A stretch of 64,000 nt of DNA from Strigops habroptila (lineage: Eukaryota; Chordata; Aves; Psittaciformes; Psittacidae), in assembly GCF_004027225.2 (NCBI RefSeq), contig NC_044277.2:35372812-35436811 (forward strand), written 5' to 3'. Position numbers and translations under genes: made by a program. The stretch's first letter is position 1, and every line of letters begins with the position of its first letter. Under the pieces are notes generated by a model that saw only the letters and a program-made list of their open reading frames with translations, searched no databases and was not told where the DNA came from. Shown here piece after piece: positions 1 to 13,630 of the stretch.

Positions 1-1148
1 CTTTCCATTTACTTGGCACTCAGTGGGCACAGGTTCTGAAGGAGCTTTGAGATACCCAAATCCTACTGAATTTCTTTAGAGGTCAGATGCCTGCCTCCCA
101 CAGGATCTTTTGAATATCGCTTTCATACCTCTCAGTCAGATGCAAGGGTGGAGGGACTGGGGCCCAGAATTGGCTAAGAACTGTGGTAACAAATTAAGTG
201 ACTTCAAGTGAGGTAAATACTAAATATAAATTTCCAGTTTGACACAGAATCTGCTGACAGCACCATAATCTCAGATCCTTTCATCATGTATGATTTTAAG
301 CAGTCATTGGCATGAGGGACCTATCTGTCACATTTATAGTTAGAAGCAGTGGAGGCAGCTGACATCTGACAGGGATGAGGCAGACCCGACAGGCACCCGC
401 ATCTTGGCTTGCTTCTCCTCTTCCTTTCCTTCCTGTCTTTCAGAGGCTGGTATGACATCTCTATGGCACAGGCTCTGCCTGACCAAGTCTCACTGCCACT
501 GGAGGTAAATGTGCCACTATGGGGTAATTTCATGACATCGCTACTGTCCTGATGCCATCAGGGCATGGGTCTTTGAAATGGGCAAGTAATTTCTCAGAGA
601 GCAGAAACCCATTTCAGACAAGGCATGTGCACATTCTGTTTCCTTATGGTCTGGGACTACTCTGCCTGGGTACTCTTTAGGAACTCAGCAGCGGTAGATC
701 CTGAATATGGGCTTGGTAATATGGATTGCTGCGGCCCTGTGAATTTAGCAGCTCTGGAGTGTGATGAATCCTTCTAGACCAAGCTGGGTGCCAGATCTCT
801 GCCATGAGGAACATGCAACATGCAGTCTATGAGCTAGTTAGCCCTATAGAAGTCAGTCCTACATTATCAGAGAAGAAGGTGAATAAGCAAATAGTGACTA
901 AAGAAGTGTTTTAATCTCTGCTTCTTTTTCATTCATTGAAGAGGATAATGTTTGCCTGCCCATTTCCTGGCAAAGCTCACCTCTTTCCTCATACTTGTTT
1001 ACTGCTGGAAGCCATCACCTTGATGTAGGTCATTGGCCATCCACACCCACTCTGTGGTGATTCACTCCCTTCCCATCAGCAAATGGAGAAAAGAATCCGC
1101 TCAGAAGCTGGTGGAATCCTATCCCCTGAACACAATTAGTGTGATTAT
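1..1148. other. intergenic, no gene seen
   Basis: This is AT-leaning non-coding sequence at the far 5' flank of CRH. Open frames here are short and resemble no protein I recognise. I saw no repeat family before the LTR that follows. Confidence 0.6.
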
Positions 1149-1153
1149 AATAG

Positions 1154-1696
1154 TGTGGCTGTTTAGTCCTAGTGGCCACGCAGCCACTGGCTCACTCCCC
1201 CTCCATAGTGGAGAGGGAGGAGAATTGGAAAAAAGGCAAAAACCTGTGGGTAAAGATAAGAAAAGTTTAATAATTGAAATAAAGTTAAATATACTACTAC
1301 TACTAATGGAAATAAAGAGAGAGAAAGAGGAATAAAACCCAAGAAACAAAAGTCATGCTCACCACCCAGCTGACTGATGCCTAGCCTGACCTGAGTAGTG
1401 ATCAGAGCCTTCCAGCCAGCTCCGCTGGGGTTTATATACGAAGTGTTCTGTGGAATGGAATATGCCTTTAGCTAGTTTGGGTCAGGTGTCCTGGCTGTGG
1501 TCCCTCCTGGTTTCTTGTGCAGCTCCTCACTGTCAGAGCATGAGAGACTGAAAAGTCGTTGATCAGGGTAAGTGCTACTGAGCAATAACTAAAACATTGG
1601 TATGTTATCAGCATCATTGTAAGACTAAAGCTGAAACACAGCACTGTGCCTGCTACTAGGAAGAAAATGAACTCTATCTCAACCAAAACTAGGACA
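1154..1696 (-). mobile_element. solo LTR of an avian endogenous retrovirus (ERVL-like), minus orientation
   Basis: The element is 543 bp long. On the plus strand it starts with TGT and ends with ACA, and it is flanked on both sides by the 5-bp direct repeat AATAG (1149-1153 and 1697-1701), a perfect target-site duplication. On the minus strand it has a promoter-like TATATAAA box (plus 1431-1439) and, downstream, an ATTAAA poly(A)-like hexamer (plus 1266-1271), the order expected of an LTR. The sequence resembles an LTR type I remember as widespread in bird genomes; I cannot give a family name. A 5-bp duplication fits ERVL-type integration. No internal retroviral genes or second LTR are present, so the provirus was probably reduced to one LTR by recombination between its two ends. 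Open frames inside it on either strand are not genes. Confidence 0.8.
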
Positions 1697-1701
1697 AATA
1701 G

Positions 1702-4700
1702 TTCCTAACTTTGCCCAAAATATGTATTAAACTGTCTATAAAATAGCTTCAACAAATCAAAGGAGTGCAGTCAGTAGAGGATGAGTGAATGCCCAGACCA
1801 ACATTTGTCTTATTTCTAGGCTCTCTCTTTCATTTTTGCTAAATATTGCTGTGAAAAGGACTGGGAATTTCTAACAGCTTATTTCACTGTATTAGACTGA
1901 TGCTGTCTAAAGCTGAGACTTGTTAATAAAATTTGCCTTTGGTACCTAACAGGCAATATCTTGCTTATTCTTCTGAACTGCTATACCAAAACTATAACAC
2001 TTTTATGGTCTTCCCACTGCTGAAATAAGTTTTCTCTTATTTTCTTACACCGGCATAAATCTAAAATAACACCACCATTGAAATCAGTGGCAGAATTTGG
2101 CCTCTCACCATATTGTGAGTTTTAAAAACAGCAAGGCAGCAAGGAATTGAACAGAAATCCGTTGTCTCAACTTTAGTAGGGGAACTTCATCTATCAGGCA
2201 GCTGCTGTAGTCTACCTGCAGTTGATTGATGTTAGCTTAATAATGATGATCGATTAGATCATCAGTGTCATCCTTAGAAAGAATGTACTTTAGCTAATGA
2301 CATCAGTTGACTAATAGATTCCTGTTTAAATGTCAAGGGGCCAGAGAAAGACACTCTTGCTAAGTACTTACATTATACCTATTGAAAAAATCGCATCAAG
2401 TCTACCTCACAAAGGACTTTTGTGCCATAGTTATAAGCCTTCTATTTCCTCTACTGCCGACAAGCGAATTCTGCTAAAAGTTACACACTGCAAAGATGAG
2501 AGTTACTCCATTTATCTTCAAAGCTTGTCTCAGTCTTTCTAGAAAACACAAGGTATAAACCACTAAGTTGTTACCTGAACATTTCTTTCCCTGTTGTCCT
2601 TGTAATTACAGAGGGCACATCTCCAGCCCTGAAACCAGAGTTGAAGATGTCTCTTTTGTCCACTGTGATGTCAGAAAAAAATGGTTTGGATTGGATTTGT
2701 TTGCTTTTAGAGAAATTCAAATTCCCTTCTTCTACTTAAATGCACTTCCTATAACATCTAGAGAATATCTTCCATCATTGCTGCAAAGAAACTGCATTTC
2801 ACCTTCCCATCAAGCAGAAGATTCCAAATAAATTTAACATTGATGTTATGCACAAGTTAATGACTACAGTTAGCTGTATCATGCTATGAAATTTTCAAAC
2901 ATAGTATTAAATTGACTTTTAAATTAACATTCAAAGAGGTACTTGCTTAATGCAGACCTAGAGCAGGTAAATATGAATGGGAATACCATTCTATTACTAC
3001 CTTATTTGTGGAAATACCATTCTATTACTACCTTATTTATGGATTCCTTATGGAGAGGTACAATTTATAACAAGATATGAGTAACATGTTCAGCTAATAT
3101 AGGGAGGTGGTTGAATGAGGAGCATGCAATTCTATGTGCAGATGTGTAATTGCACAGCAGAAGGTAATTTTTTACTTTGAACTTGAGTCAAAACTTACAG
3201 AACTGTGGGCAGACCAATTCATATTATTTTGATAGTACATCTAAAAGCTTTCTTACACTGAAATTTTATTACCAGACAGATTGATTTTATTCCTTTTCAG
3301 AAAATCACTGCCAGTGTAAAATTAAGGTGTGAAGCTGATTAGGGCAGCATTACAGAACATGAATAGATTTATTTTTTCACAAACATGTATGCATTAAATC
3401 CAGCGGCCTACCCAGCAGCAGTTGTACTTTTATAACTGGAGTTTGAATGTGCTTAAGTGATTGTATTATTTCCATGGCTCTGTCTCACTGTTAAGTCAAA
3501 AAACTTCATGGAGAGTTGATTATAGATACTGCCTAAGCAAAACAAACAAAACAAAGTTACTGAGTGGGGATATTTACTTAGAGACCATCACAAATTGATT
3601 GCTGCTGATACTCAGCTCACTTGAACAAGTTTCTTCTGGACCAGGCCGATCTGAGAGGGCTGCTGCAGGCAGCATCAAGGAAAAAGTGAATTAGCAGTGC
3701 TGATCCCCAGAGCCAGAAGAGAGGTTCTACCTGAAGGGTAATCTTTAGCTGCCAGTGAGCTCTGAGGGAGGTGGAGCAGGGTGAGAGCTTTGCAGAGGAG
3801 AGACACTCTTCCTTGTTAATCACTGTGCAGAGCAGGGGGAGATGGAAGCAAGGGAAATAGATACGCAGGACAATATTACATCATCCCAGCAAAAATCAGG
3901 AGGGTGAAACACAGAGGATAGTGTGAGTACTCACAACAATTAATTTTACATGTCCACCTTAAGTGGCCAAGGTTATTCAGTGCAGGCTCATCCCCAAAAG
4001 AATTTTTTTTGGGCTGAACTCTGACTGGCAATAGGTAGAATCTGCTACATCCAGAATTTATACCAAGTTTTTCCAACCGGCATATTTGGCCCTCAGCCGT
4101 GCCACCTTGCTCCATCAGCAATGGCAGCTTAATCACAATGTATGAGCATCCCAGAGTGGTGCTAACTTTTCTTTCCTTGCATCATACTACCTCACATTGC
4201 TGGGAAGGCAAAGACAAAGGCAATCTGGAGGCTAACGCAGCCATGACCTTCCTTGATGTGGAGAAGGATTTTGTTTGTGGAGGCGTTTGCTCTTCTCAGG
4301 GTGCAGCATAACCTGGAGAGACCTAAGGATGTTTTACATGAGCTAGTTTTACTCCCAGAAATGCCTAGGTACGGCATTATGGCACTCTAAAACAGGCAAT
4401 AGGCAATCCCTCCTGAATGTGGGTCTGCCAGCAGAAGATGTATTGCACCAGCTTTTCAGTGCTACCCACCCTTTGGTACTCTGATCTGCTCCCTCAGCTA
4501 CCTGTGTGAGTGCTCCCAAACCCACCTCAGTGAAAATGAGCAGAATAAATCTGAACCTGCTTTTTAAATTAGTCTGCTTAAATCGACCTGGCTCACACAA
4601 GCAGCTTAGGGAGCAGTGATAGAGAAGCCAGGTCTGTAAGCTGGGGGTTAGCAAGGGTAGCTGTACCCACGGCAGTGGGCTGTAAGGAAGCATGTGTCTG

Positions 4701-5969
4701 TGGCTCCAGCATGCCCTCATGCACAGACGCTGTGCTTCTTTTCAGAGGAGGGCTGCAGGTCTGTAAATACACTTCATGGTAGGCTGGGAGGGTCCTGGGC
4801 CTTGTTTTGAAAATGACACGACATCTTTCCTATGTGTCTGGCTTCAGGGCATATTGAACTGGGACTAAAATCCAGCTTCTTGTGATTCAAAGGTACTCCA
4901 CAACACACAGCTGCTTGATTAAACAGCTGTGTACTCCATGCTGCTCAGGCTCTCTGTGAGCTCAAGGTACCTGAAAGAGTTCAGACAGAAGATAAAATCC
5001 TGCTACAAAGGTAACAGCTCAGTAAGTGACAGGAGTTTGCAATTCAACCAGCTATTGTTATGGCAGTGATAACTATGTGGTTCAAACGGAACAGCACAGG
5101 GCTGTTCTCTTAGAAATTTCAGGATAAGGAGAAGCATTCATTGTCTCATTGCATGTTGCATAGTTTGCTCATTTCACCTTTATCTTATCTAGAGAATAAA
5201 AATGCACTGAGGATGTCTTTTAGCAAGAAGAAAAACAACTTGAAGAGAACATTTCTATCACTATTTATCTGTTAATTTAAGTCTTTAGAGGAGAATCAGA
5301 TATTACAACCACCAATCCAGACCTAAAAATGTATGAAGAATTTGGCATTTTTAGAATTTTTTATTTTTTAACATTTTTTTGTTTTGCAGGTTGAAAAATT
5401 AACTCTTTTAACAGTGGACTTTGAAAAAGCATCTTTTTAAATTTTATGCCCAATAACATCATGCTGTGACTCATGGCGGGGAGTTGTATAGGTCACATCA
5501 GACTTCTTTCTTTAAGGAAAACATGATGTCACATACGCGGCCCAGTGCGATGTGCCAGAGCATATGAGAGGTCATGCCTGAAATGTGACAAAAACAGTTT
5601 TCAAATTCACTTAAAGTCTAAGGACAAACAGCAAAGTGCTAGATAAAGCTGTCTCATGATGTTAATAGTATTAACTTTTATGCTTTTCTACAGCACCTTT
5701 AATCCCAAAATGTGACCATCTCTGGAACAAAGAAAAAATTTCCTATTTTAAGTATGGTTTAACAGTATTCCCTCCCTCCCGCTAAGAAATAATGACTGCA
5801 ATTGAATCTCTTTATTTTAGTGACCTACCTGGATTTAGGCTAAAACATAAAAATTTGTGGGATACTGAGACCCTTAGGTTTATTTTTTTGATTTTAATTG
5901 ATGTGGTAAAATCGTTGTGCCTCTAGTTTTGCTTCCAGTAATAACATGAAAAGAAAGGTACCACTTATG
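1702..5969. other. intergenic, no gene seen
   Basis: This is non-coding flank between the LTR and the first CR1 fragment. It contains one 31-bp tandem duplication, listed separately. The frames at 2330-2542 and 4349-4720 show no recognisable domain. Confidence 0.55.
2979..3040. repeat. 31-bp tandem duplication, two copies
   Basis: Copies lie at 2979-3009 and 3010-3040 and differ at two positions (2981/3012 and 3008/3039). Both contain the core ATACCATTCTATTACTACC. The few differences suggest a fairly recent local duplication. Confidence 0.9.
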
Positions 5970-6110
5970 AACGTCTCTCCTTGGAGATGTTCAAAAGCTA
6001 TATGAACATATTTCTGGGCAACCGTCTCCAGCTGGCCCTCCCTGAGCAGGGATGCTAGACCAGATACCTCCAGTCATCCCTTCCAACTTCAACCATTCCG
6101 TGATCCTGTG
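5970..6110 (+). mobile_element. CR1 LINE 3'-end fragment
   Basis: The stretch reads like the 3' tail of an avian CR1 retrotransposon. It runs from a CTTGGAGATGTTCAAAAG-like segment through a CATCCCTTCCAAC-like segment. It ends in two degenerate copies of the 8-bp CR1 terminal repeat (ATTCCGTG at 6095, ATCCTGTG at 6103). The copy is 5'-truncated and diverged, as most CR1 copies are. The left boundary is approximate. Confidence 0.8.
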
Positions 6111-9100
6111 GAATGAGCAGCAATACATTGACCCACAGCTACAAACATCTCCTGAATCCATGACTAGGCACTTTTTTTTCCTTAGGTTTACACTCTTTTT
6201 GATGACCACCAGCCGTATGCAGTGCTTGGATCAGTCAAATACCAATTACTGTGGCTTCCCAAGTGCTTTGAGTAATGTGCCTGTAATCAGCTTTCAGGCT
6301 GATTTTGTACAGAGTAGCACCAATGACAAGGAAGAGGTTTTGGTTAAAATAGACTGACAATTACAGTGTTATTCTCCATCTGAAGATATGAACACATATA
6401 TATACACGCATTTCATGAATTAATAAAAATTTGGGTTTTATTCTTCTGAACATAGACCCATAGTTCTCCATAATGCATTTTATGAAAGTGGTCACAGTCA
6501 TCATGTCAGTGAGAGCTTATACTTAATATTTAATCCCAAAGTCTCTTACAAAAGAGGGGAATCCATTTTACAATATCACATTCCAATAAATCTTTGGCCA
6601 GATCTGCTCAAAAGTCTGGACAACATTTGTCTTTGCTTGAGTCCAGACCTGCCCTGATGCATGCTACAGATTGGTTTCTGTATGCAGTAATTAACTGTTT
6701 CTAATTACTCATCTATAAACCATTGCAGTTCTTTGTTTTCTCAGTTGTGTTGCATTGGTGCAATATTTTTTCCCTCTTTACCACACTATGACAACAAAAT
6801 TTATGTACTGTGTCCATGCTGTGAATCAATCAAATAATGGATCTATGCTGTATTACTGTCTTTATATTAAAAAATAATCAGCCAGGATTTCTAAATATTC
6901 CTTAACACAGCAACCATTAGTGGGAATAGTCATCAGATGAAAATTATCTCTAAGTTCTGTGCTTATTAACATTTAGCAACCTCTTTGGGGTAATTGTCCT
7001 TTCCCTATTGAAACTTTTTACTGTTTGGTAAAAGTGCCAGATTTTTTGAAGTGTGGGACCAAAATTCATTTGATCTCTTTGCCTAAAAAAAATTATTTTA
7101 ATTTCCTGACTCTTCTATGAGAACAAATGTGGTTAAAAAGGGCTGATTGCTCTTTTCTAGTACTGCCATTGGAGTTATGTTCTGGGAGATAGATGCAAGT
7201 CATCATTTCTTCTTCTCCTAAGCTCTTCTAAAATGTCACTCTTGACATATACTGTATATACACTGCAAAGTGTGCCCAGATCCCAGATCCAGGCTTGGAT
7301 CCAAACCTCTGGTCTGGCCAAGTTTTTGTTTTTTATTGCATACAATCCACGCACGTGTCTTTGCTTCTATTCTGGTGTGTCAGTTTGGAGAGAGTTTGGA
7401 GTTATAGGAATGTGTCCCAGAGTCCTTAATACTCCTGTAAATAAGAGCCACTTGAATGACTAGCTCATGGGAGAACCTGTCTGCCCATCAGCTAACAGCC
7501 TGAGGCTGCCTCTGGTGTGCCCCAGGCTGAACTTGGGCAAGCACACATTTCCCATGAGAGGTGGCTGGCTTTACTTATCTCCCAGTTGCCTCCTGCTTGC
7601 TGAGATAAGGAGGAGGAGTTCTGTATCTGTTTCACTGTAATGGCACCCAGGTTTGGTCCAACTAAATCAGAAAAGGTGCAGAAAGGGAAAGCCAGGACCT
7701 GCAGAGGCACAGGGAATGGCGGAGCATGGCACAGCTGCTAGGCAAGGCTGAGAATGAGAGTGGGGGTGACAGTGGGGGCCGGTCTCCTCTGCGTACTGGG
7801 CATTGCAAAGCAAGCATGGCGTGCTAAATTAAAACTAAAAAGGTGCTAACAAGTAGACATGTTCGTACACCACAGCCTCAGTGAGAAAGCACCTGGGCCC
7901 ATGCCCAGGGAGCAGCAGCCAAAGCTGTACCCCAATTTATAGGTGAGGAAGGACCAGTGCAGGCACATCTGGGCAGGAGGCAGGGAGCTCTTGGGCTACA
8001 GAATGAGTCACCAACAGGTTCCTGTCTGACCAGTCTGGCTACCACAGACTTTCCGGTTTTATAAAGACAAGGCACAGAGTCAGGAAAGGTTAAATCACAA
8101 GCAAAATACATTCACCCATCTTCAAAGGTACATCAGGTTCTGTGAATAACACTCTATCTCAAACCCTTGTTTCAGTTTGTTCCCTTCTGCTATCTATATT
8201 CAGAAGAAAGTGGAAACTAGCTCCTTAAAATATTTATAAAGCATTTTGTGCAACTAGTCTAAGTTCTAAATTTAACTTTCCCCCTAAAGCCACAAAACAT
8301 TCTCGGTAATAAATTCTCTCTTTTTTTCCTATTTGGGAAGGAAAAGAAATTGTTTATTTTTAACAATTCAGTTCACAGGAAAAATTATAGCATAGCAAGT
8401 AAATTAGCAATTCTCTCTATTATCCAAACCAGCAGGTCTTCTATTAACAAGGGCAATTTGTGGCCCCTGGATTACAAGATCAATCAGGTGGTTCATTTTT
8501 CTTTAATTTCAGGGAATTAAGTAGTTGTAAATCAGTCAAAAGCTGCATGTAGGACTTTGTATTTACCTGTGCCGAGTTGATTTAGCTGATCTAATACCAC
8601 TTTCTTACTCCTTCTGTTTTATTTTCTGAACCTGGGGTTACTGACTGTATGTAATTTATCCAAGATTAAGGACAGTTATTAAAGACTCTCTTCAGCAAAT
8701 CTGATGCAGACAACACCTTCACTCTTGCTCTAAGAAATGTGCTTAGACAGCCTGACAGTCAGCCAAAGGGATGTTAATGGCACTTAGGCTGGGAAAGGGG
8801 AGCTATTCCACCTACTCTGTTTTGTCTGCAAATTTAATGGCAGACTTGTTTTTTTAATCAGGCGTGTAATGTTGGCACATAGAGCAGCTGGTGGGTTACC
8901 TGGACAAGGCAGCTCAAATGAAACTTAAACACAGGAGTTAAATCCACTGAAGCTGGATTTCATTCAATTGTAGTAGAAAGCTCTAAGTAGTATGTAGCAG
9001 AGGCTACCATTTTGCACAAAGTGGGACTGAAGAGGAAACAGCCGTCTCCATATTTTATCCTTCTGAAAAAAGACAAATGAGACCTAATCGAGTTCTTCTT

Positions 9101-9111
9101 TACCTGTAGGT

Positions 9112-9134
9112 CTTCCTAGGCCATACCTAGGAAG
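9112..9134. repeat. perfect 9-bp inverted repeat
   Basis: CTTCCTAGG and CCTAGGAAG are separated by the 5-nt loop CCATA, giving a perfect hairpin with no unpaired stem base. No transcript or mobile element boundary is evident around it. Confidence 0.85.
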
Positions 9135-11663
9135 CAGGAAACCTTGCATTTGGTTTCTTCTAGGTCACTTGACTACCCATAAACATTTGCTGCATGTCAG
9201 CCTCCAACTTTATGGTCCAAAGGCAGTAGCAGCTGTATGTGTGTATGCACCTCAAGCTCTTGTTTTGAGTTGGTGCCATTAAGTGGAGTCAGATTCAAAC
9301 CAGTCAATGCTGAGAAGCTGGGAGTCTGAGCCAGGGAGGAGCATGGATAGATGATACTACAGCCATTGGCCTCACCAGCTCCTGCAGCCCTAGAGGGGCA
9401 ACAAGCCCAGCAGGATTCAAGACTGGCCTGAGATATGCCGTGGTCTAAATCAGTTTCTTGGAGCCAGAGGCCAGAGCCAGAACGCAAAGCCATGCTGCTA
9501 AGCTCTAGGGTAACTGAAGTTCTGTTTTATGACATAGGTGCAAGATCGGAGATCTTCCTCATAAATTCAAACAGCAGTCAATTGCACTGCTGGATTGCGT
9601 CGTTCTGCCTTTGAAGATTAAAATTTAAGTATACTTTTACTGCATGAAGACATACAATCCACCTACTCAAAGAATTAGATGAATCATTCAAAAATTCAGT
9701 GCACCAATACATTATTTTTTAAACACAAACAAAATCTGAATTAACTATGGCAGCTAGTTTGAAAAGGCTGTGAATGGGCACATATGTGCTTATATGCCTT
9801 TAGTAGAAAACATTTATGATGAAGAAGATGTCAGTTTAAAAAAATAAAACAAAAAAGCAGTTTCTAGAAAAACTAACACCAGAAGAGACAGAGTAGATGT
9901 ATCTCTCCAGGCCAGTTCCTGCCACTGGTTCTGTACCATCAAGCACAAAACAGGTATGAAGACACGTGGTATTTCAGGCCTGAAAGCATCTTTATATCAT
10001 CTAGCCTTAAACCCTTTTTACATCATGTATATTCAGGTCATTGTCACCTCTAAGTTGAATTCAGTGACATGCTTGATGAAAGGCCTCCCAGAAAGGCACT
10101 GAGTCCTATTTTGAAAACACTAGAGAACTGAAGAGCATAGCTCTTGACTAGGTAGTCTGAGTCAATAGTGACCCTGTTATGTGATAAAAATAGCATGTCT
10201 CTGCCCTGACTTGGGAGTTGTGTGGCCCATGTTTACCTCCAATGCCCACATATTCTTATGTGTTTTCCCACCAAATTAGAGAGCTCAATGTATCAGAGCA
10301 TAAGACCCCACTTTTCAGTGGACCAGATGTCTTAATTGCAAAGTGAGCTGTATGGGTGATGCAGGAGACAAGCTTTGCTGGAGCATTGAGGGCTGTGCCA
10401 TAGGCTAGGACTGCTCTCCTACTCCTGAGAGGCTGCATTACCTTCTGCAGTTGTAAAACTGAAATTGTGTCAAGATAATTCAACTTTTTAGCATCTGGTA
10501 CCTCAGGGAGAGCAGTGTGCTCTCTACCCTGTCCGTGTTCTTCCACAGTCCTCCACCCTCACTGCCCTGTGAGTTATAGCAGGGTTCAGCCACAACTTAA
10601 CAGCAACTGTAAAATCTGTCTAAGTCCGGACTATACAGTCAAAGTGCCTCCTTACAGTAGCATAAAGGTTCTTCAGTGCTTCTGTGGCAATGCAGAGGTA
10701 CCTTACAGCAAATAACTATTTTACATTCACTTAAATGATCAAAGCAGGAAAAGGAGGCCATAACTGAGATGCAAGCTGGCATTTTTGGAGGATACATCTA
10801 AACTATGTAAAGGAGCAACATGCAGAAATTCAAGGGTCAAGTTCCCTGACCTGACTAGAACCCCGACAAGGATAGTCCCTGTGAGGCAGTACTAGCTCGT
10901 GCTCTCTATGTGAGCTAAAAAGTCCCACCTCACAGCAAGGTGAGCAGACATGGGTGTAGTGCATAGCCGATACAGTCAGACTGCTGCTGGTTCCTGAACG
11001 AGCTCAGTAAGCACCACCCCGGGGCTCTACATACCCTCCACAAAGCATTTAAATCTGTATGTTTGAAACCCTGTGCTCAAGCTTTTGGACTTGTAAATGT
11101 TAGCAGTCTGTAGGTTCTGTGATGAGATATGCGTGTGTTGATTTGGAGGCCTTCACTACGCTGTTCTCTTTAAGACTGTGTATACATGCACCAGACTGCC
11201 TGGGTTTCATGGGGAAAAGAAGGAATTGAGCTGCACATGTTCCAGCGCTCCTTCAGCTCCGCTACCTCATCCTTGGGATGACACATATCACAGGTGATAC
11301 AATGTTTTCTTCCAGAGCTCAGGAGCAGACTTGTTAGTCATTGGAGCAGTCAGCACAACTCAATTAAATTTCTTTCACTACCTAATTGACATTTAGTCAG
11401 CTAGGAAGAAAACAAAACCAACAGAAAACAGTCCTTGCTTTCAGTTAAGAAGTTATGAAACTTCATAACATCCCAACTGGCCAAATGTGAGGAAGAAACT
11501 AGGAAAATCTAATTAGACATTGCATGGCCTCTCATCTAATATTAAATGCAATATATTTGTTGTTACAGCTTCCCTTGAGGATCCTCCTACTCATGTCAGG
11601 CATACAAAACTGTTAAAACATCTGTGGCAGCATGGTGCATAACATAATATGTAATCTGTTAAA

Positions 11664-11774
11664 TTAACCCCAAGATTGGGGTTAACTCTTCAAACCGAAG
11701 AAGGCAACATGTCTGCTGTAGGCTTGAGGGTCTAAGCCTCAAGCTTAGATTAAGTTTATCTACAATAAACTTAA
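11664..11774. repeat. cluster of three perfect hairpins
   Basis: Three inverted repeats occur in 111 bp. TTAACCCC/GGGGTTAA (11664-11671 and 11678-11685) has a 6-nt loop. GCTTGAGG/CCTCAAGC (11722-11729 and 11737-11744) has a 7-nt loop. TTAAGTTTAT/ATAAACTTAA (11750-11759 and 11765-11774) has a 5-nt loop. All stems are perfect. Their function is unknown; they could be a fossil DNA transposon end, a structured RNA or chance. Confidence 0.8.
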
Positions 11775-13606
11775 CCTCTGAAAGTGAGATGAACACGCAC
11801 AGCTATTGCCATAGTAATGGGAAGCATCTTTCAGCTTTGAACGTTCTAGGATATTGCCCTTAAAAGTGATGCAGGACAGTGCGCCCATCTTTGGGAACAA
11901 CACCTTCTTACAAATAGTTTCCAGAACTTAGCAATGCCTAACACCATTCTTTGTGCTAGTGGGTTTTTTCCTAACAATTCCTGAAATCATATAAACTTAA
12001 AGCAAATAGTTGTCAGGATCCCACTGCCTCTTAGCCAGAGTACTCTGATGTTGGGACACAAAATCTATGAACTCTCTTTTTTCTCCAGAACCTGGAGAGG
12101 GGGTTAATCAAGAAGCAACAGGTGAAACTTGACTCCAATAGACTTTTGACAATATGTTAGAGGTATTTGTCTTAAGCAGTATCGAGGAATTTGGTCTGGT
12201 TCAAGTCTCTTTCTGGTAGTCTGTGGCCTGACCTTTAGTCTTTTGTAAGATATCAGAGGTGAGTTGCAAAATGGTTACCAACAACATTTAAAAAGAAATG
12301 TGTGCACACTGGGAATGCAAAACAAGGAGGGAGGAGGAACAGGCTTTCACCTAGTTTTCACCACACCTGAATCTCGTGTGGAGTCATTGCACAAAATAGT
12401 CCATGGATTTTTATTTCATTTTTTTCAAAAGGGTTGAGTGGTTCTTGTTGAATAAGGTTGAAGAAAATTGCTCTGGATGAAAATGCAACACCGCCAGAGC
12501 AAATCTGGTTTTACAAACATTTTTCAGAGGGTACTTATGATTACCTTTCCAACTGAGGAGATGCATCCGAGCAGATACATCCAAGGAGTTACAACCTGGG
12601 CTTGGAAATTCAGCATTTCATTAATGGGTTGGATGATGGAATAGAGAATATACCTGTTAAACCTGCATATGACACCCATCTGGGAGGGGCAGCATGAATG
12701 GTAAAGGAGTTAAGTATTCTTGACAAACTGGAAAAAAAACCCCAGCTGAGCTAAAAAGCTGCAGCCCAATAACCAAAATCCCATTATTAGGAAGAAAAAT
12801 TAACAAACCTAAAATAAGAGTCTTCAGTAGACACAGATCTACTGAAAGGAGTCTAGGAATTAGAGCAGATCACAACTGAACTTAGATCAGCCGTTTCACA
12901 TTGTTTGGATAAAAAAACAGATATCATAGGAGGATGTGTGGTAAGGAGTGCTTTCCTCACTGCTGATAAGGCTTTACCTGAGTCTTGTGTCTTGTGTCCA
13001 GCCTTGTGCCAGCCATCCTGCAAGGTAGATGTAGAGTCTAGGGGAGAATAGTTTGGGTGATGCAGTCCTAGGAAACAAAGTGTATGTAGATAGATAAAAG
13101 CAACCAAGAAGGGTTAATACAACGAAGACTGACTGAAACAGTCTTAGTCTTCAAATAAAGTTTTGATGGGACGAAAACTCATAGTTATATTGTGGTTAGG
13201 TGTTAAGAAACCTTGGCAATGGTAAGGAAAGATTGATATGAGAGGATGTGGGGTGTCTGTGATCCTACCTTGAGGCAAGATGATGGTCTAGTGTATCTCA
13301 GCCAGGACCATCAGACAGGTGAGGCTGTCTGGACTGCACAGCTGCCAGTAGCATAGGTGTCCTATTCACCTTCCGCTCCACCACAGTCAGTAAGGAATAA
13401 TTTGTGGTGTTTAGTATATTCTACCTCAAATTTTCACTTAAGCTGAGCTTGCTGTATCCAGCAGGTTGGGTTCTCCATCCCACATTTTCGCTGGTTGCCT
13501 CTATTTTAGCTGCTGAGCACCTTCTTGAGAACGCTTTTCTGTACTAGCTATTTATGGTTTCACACCAAATGGGAGCTTTTAACTCAGCTTCTGAGGCTGA
13601 ATTATT

Positions 13607-13630
13607 AAAAAAAAAAATAAAAAAAAAAAA
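13607..13630. repeat. A-rich tract
   Basis: The tract is 24 bases of A interrupted once by T. It may be the poly(A) tail of an unrecognised retroposed copy, but no clear retroposon body lies upstream. Confidence 0.8.

Noticed and set aside
1033-1686. Short frames over the LTR
   Set aside because: They fall largely or wholly inside the solo LTR and show no retroviral protein similarity.
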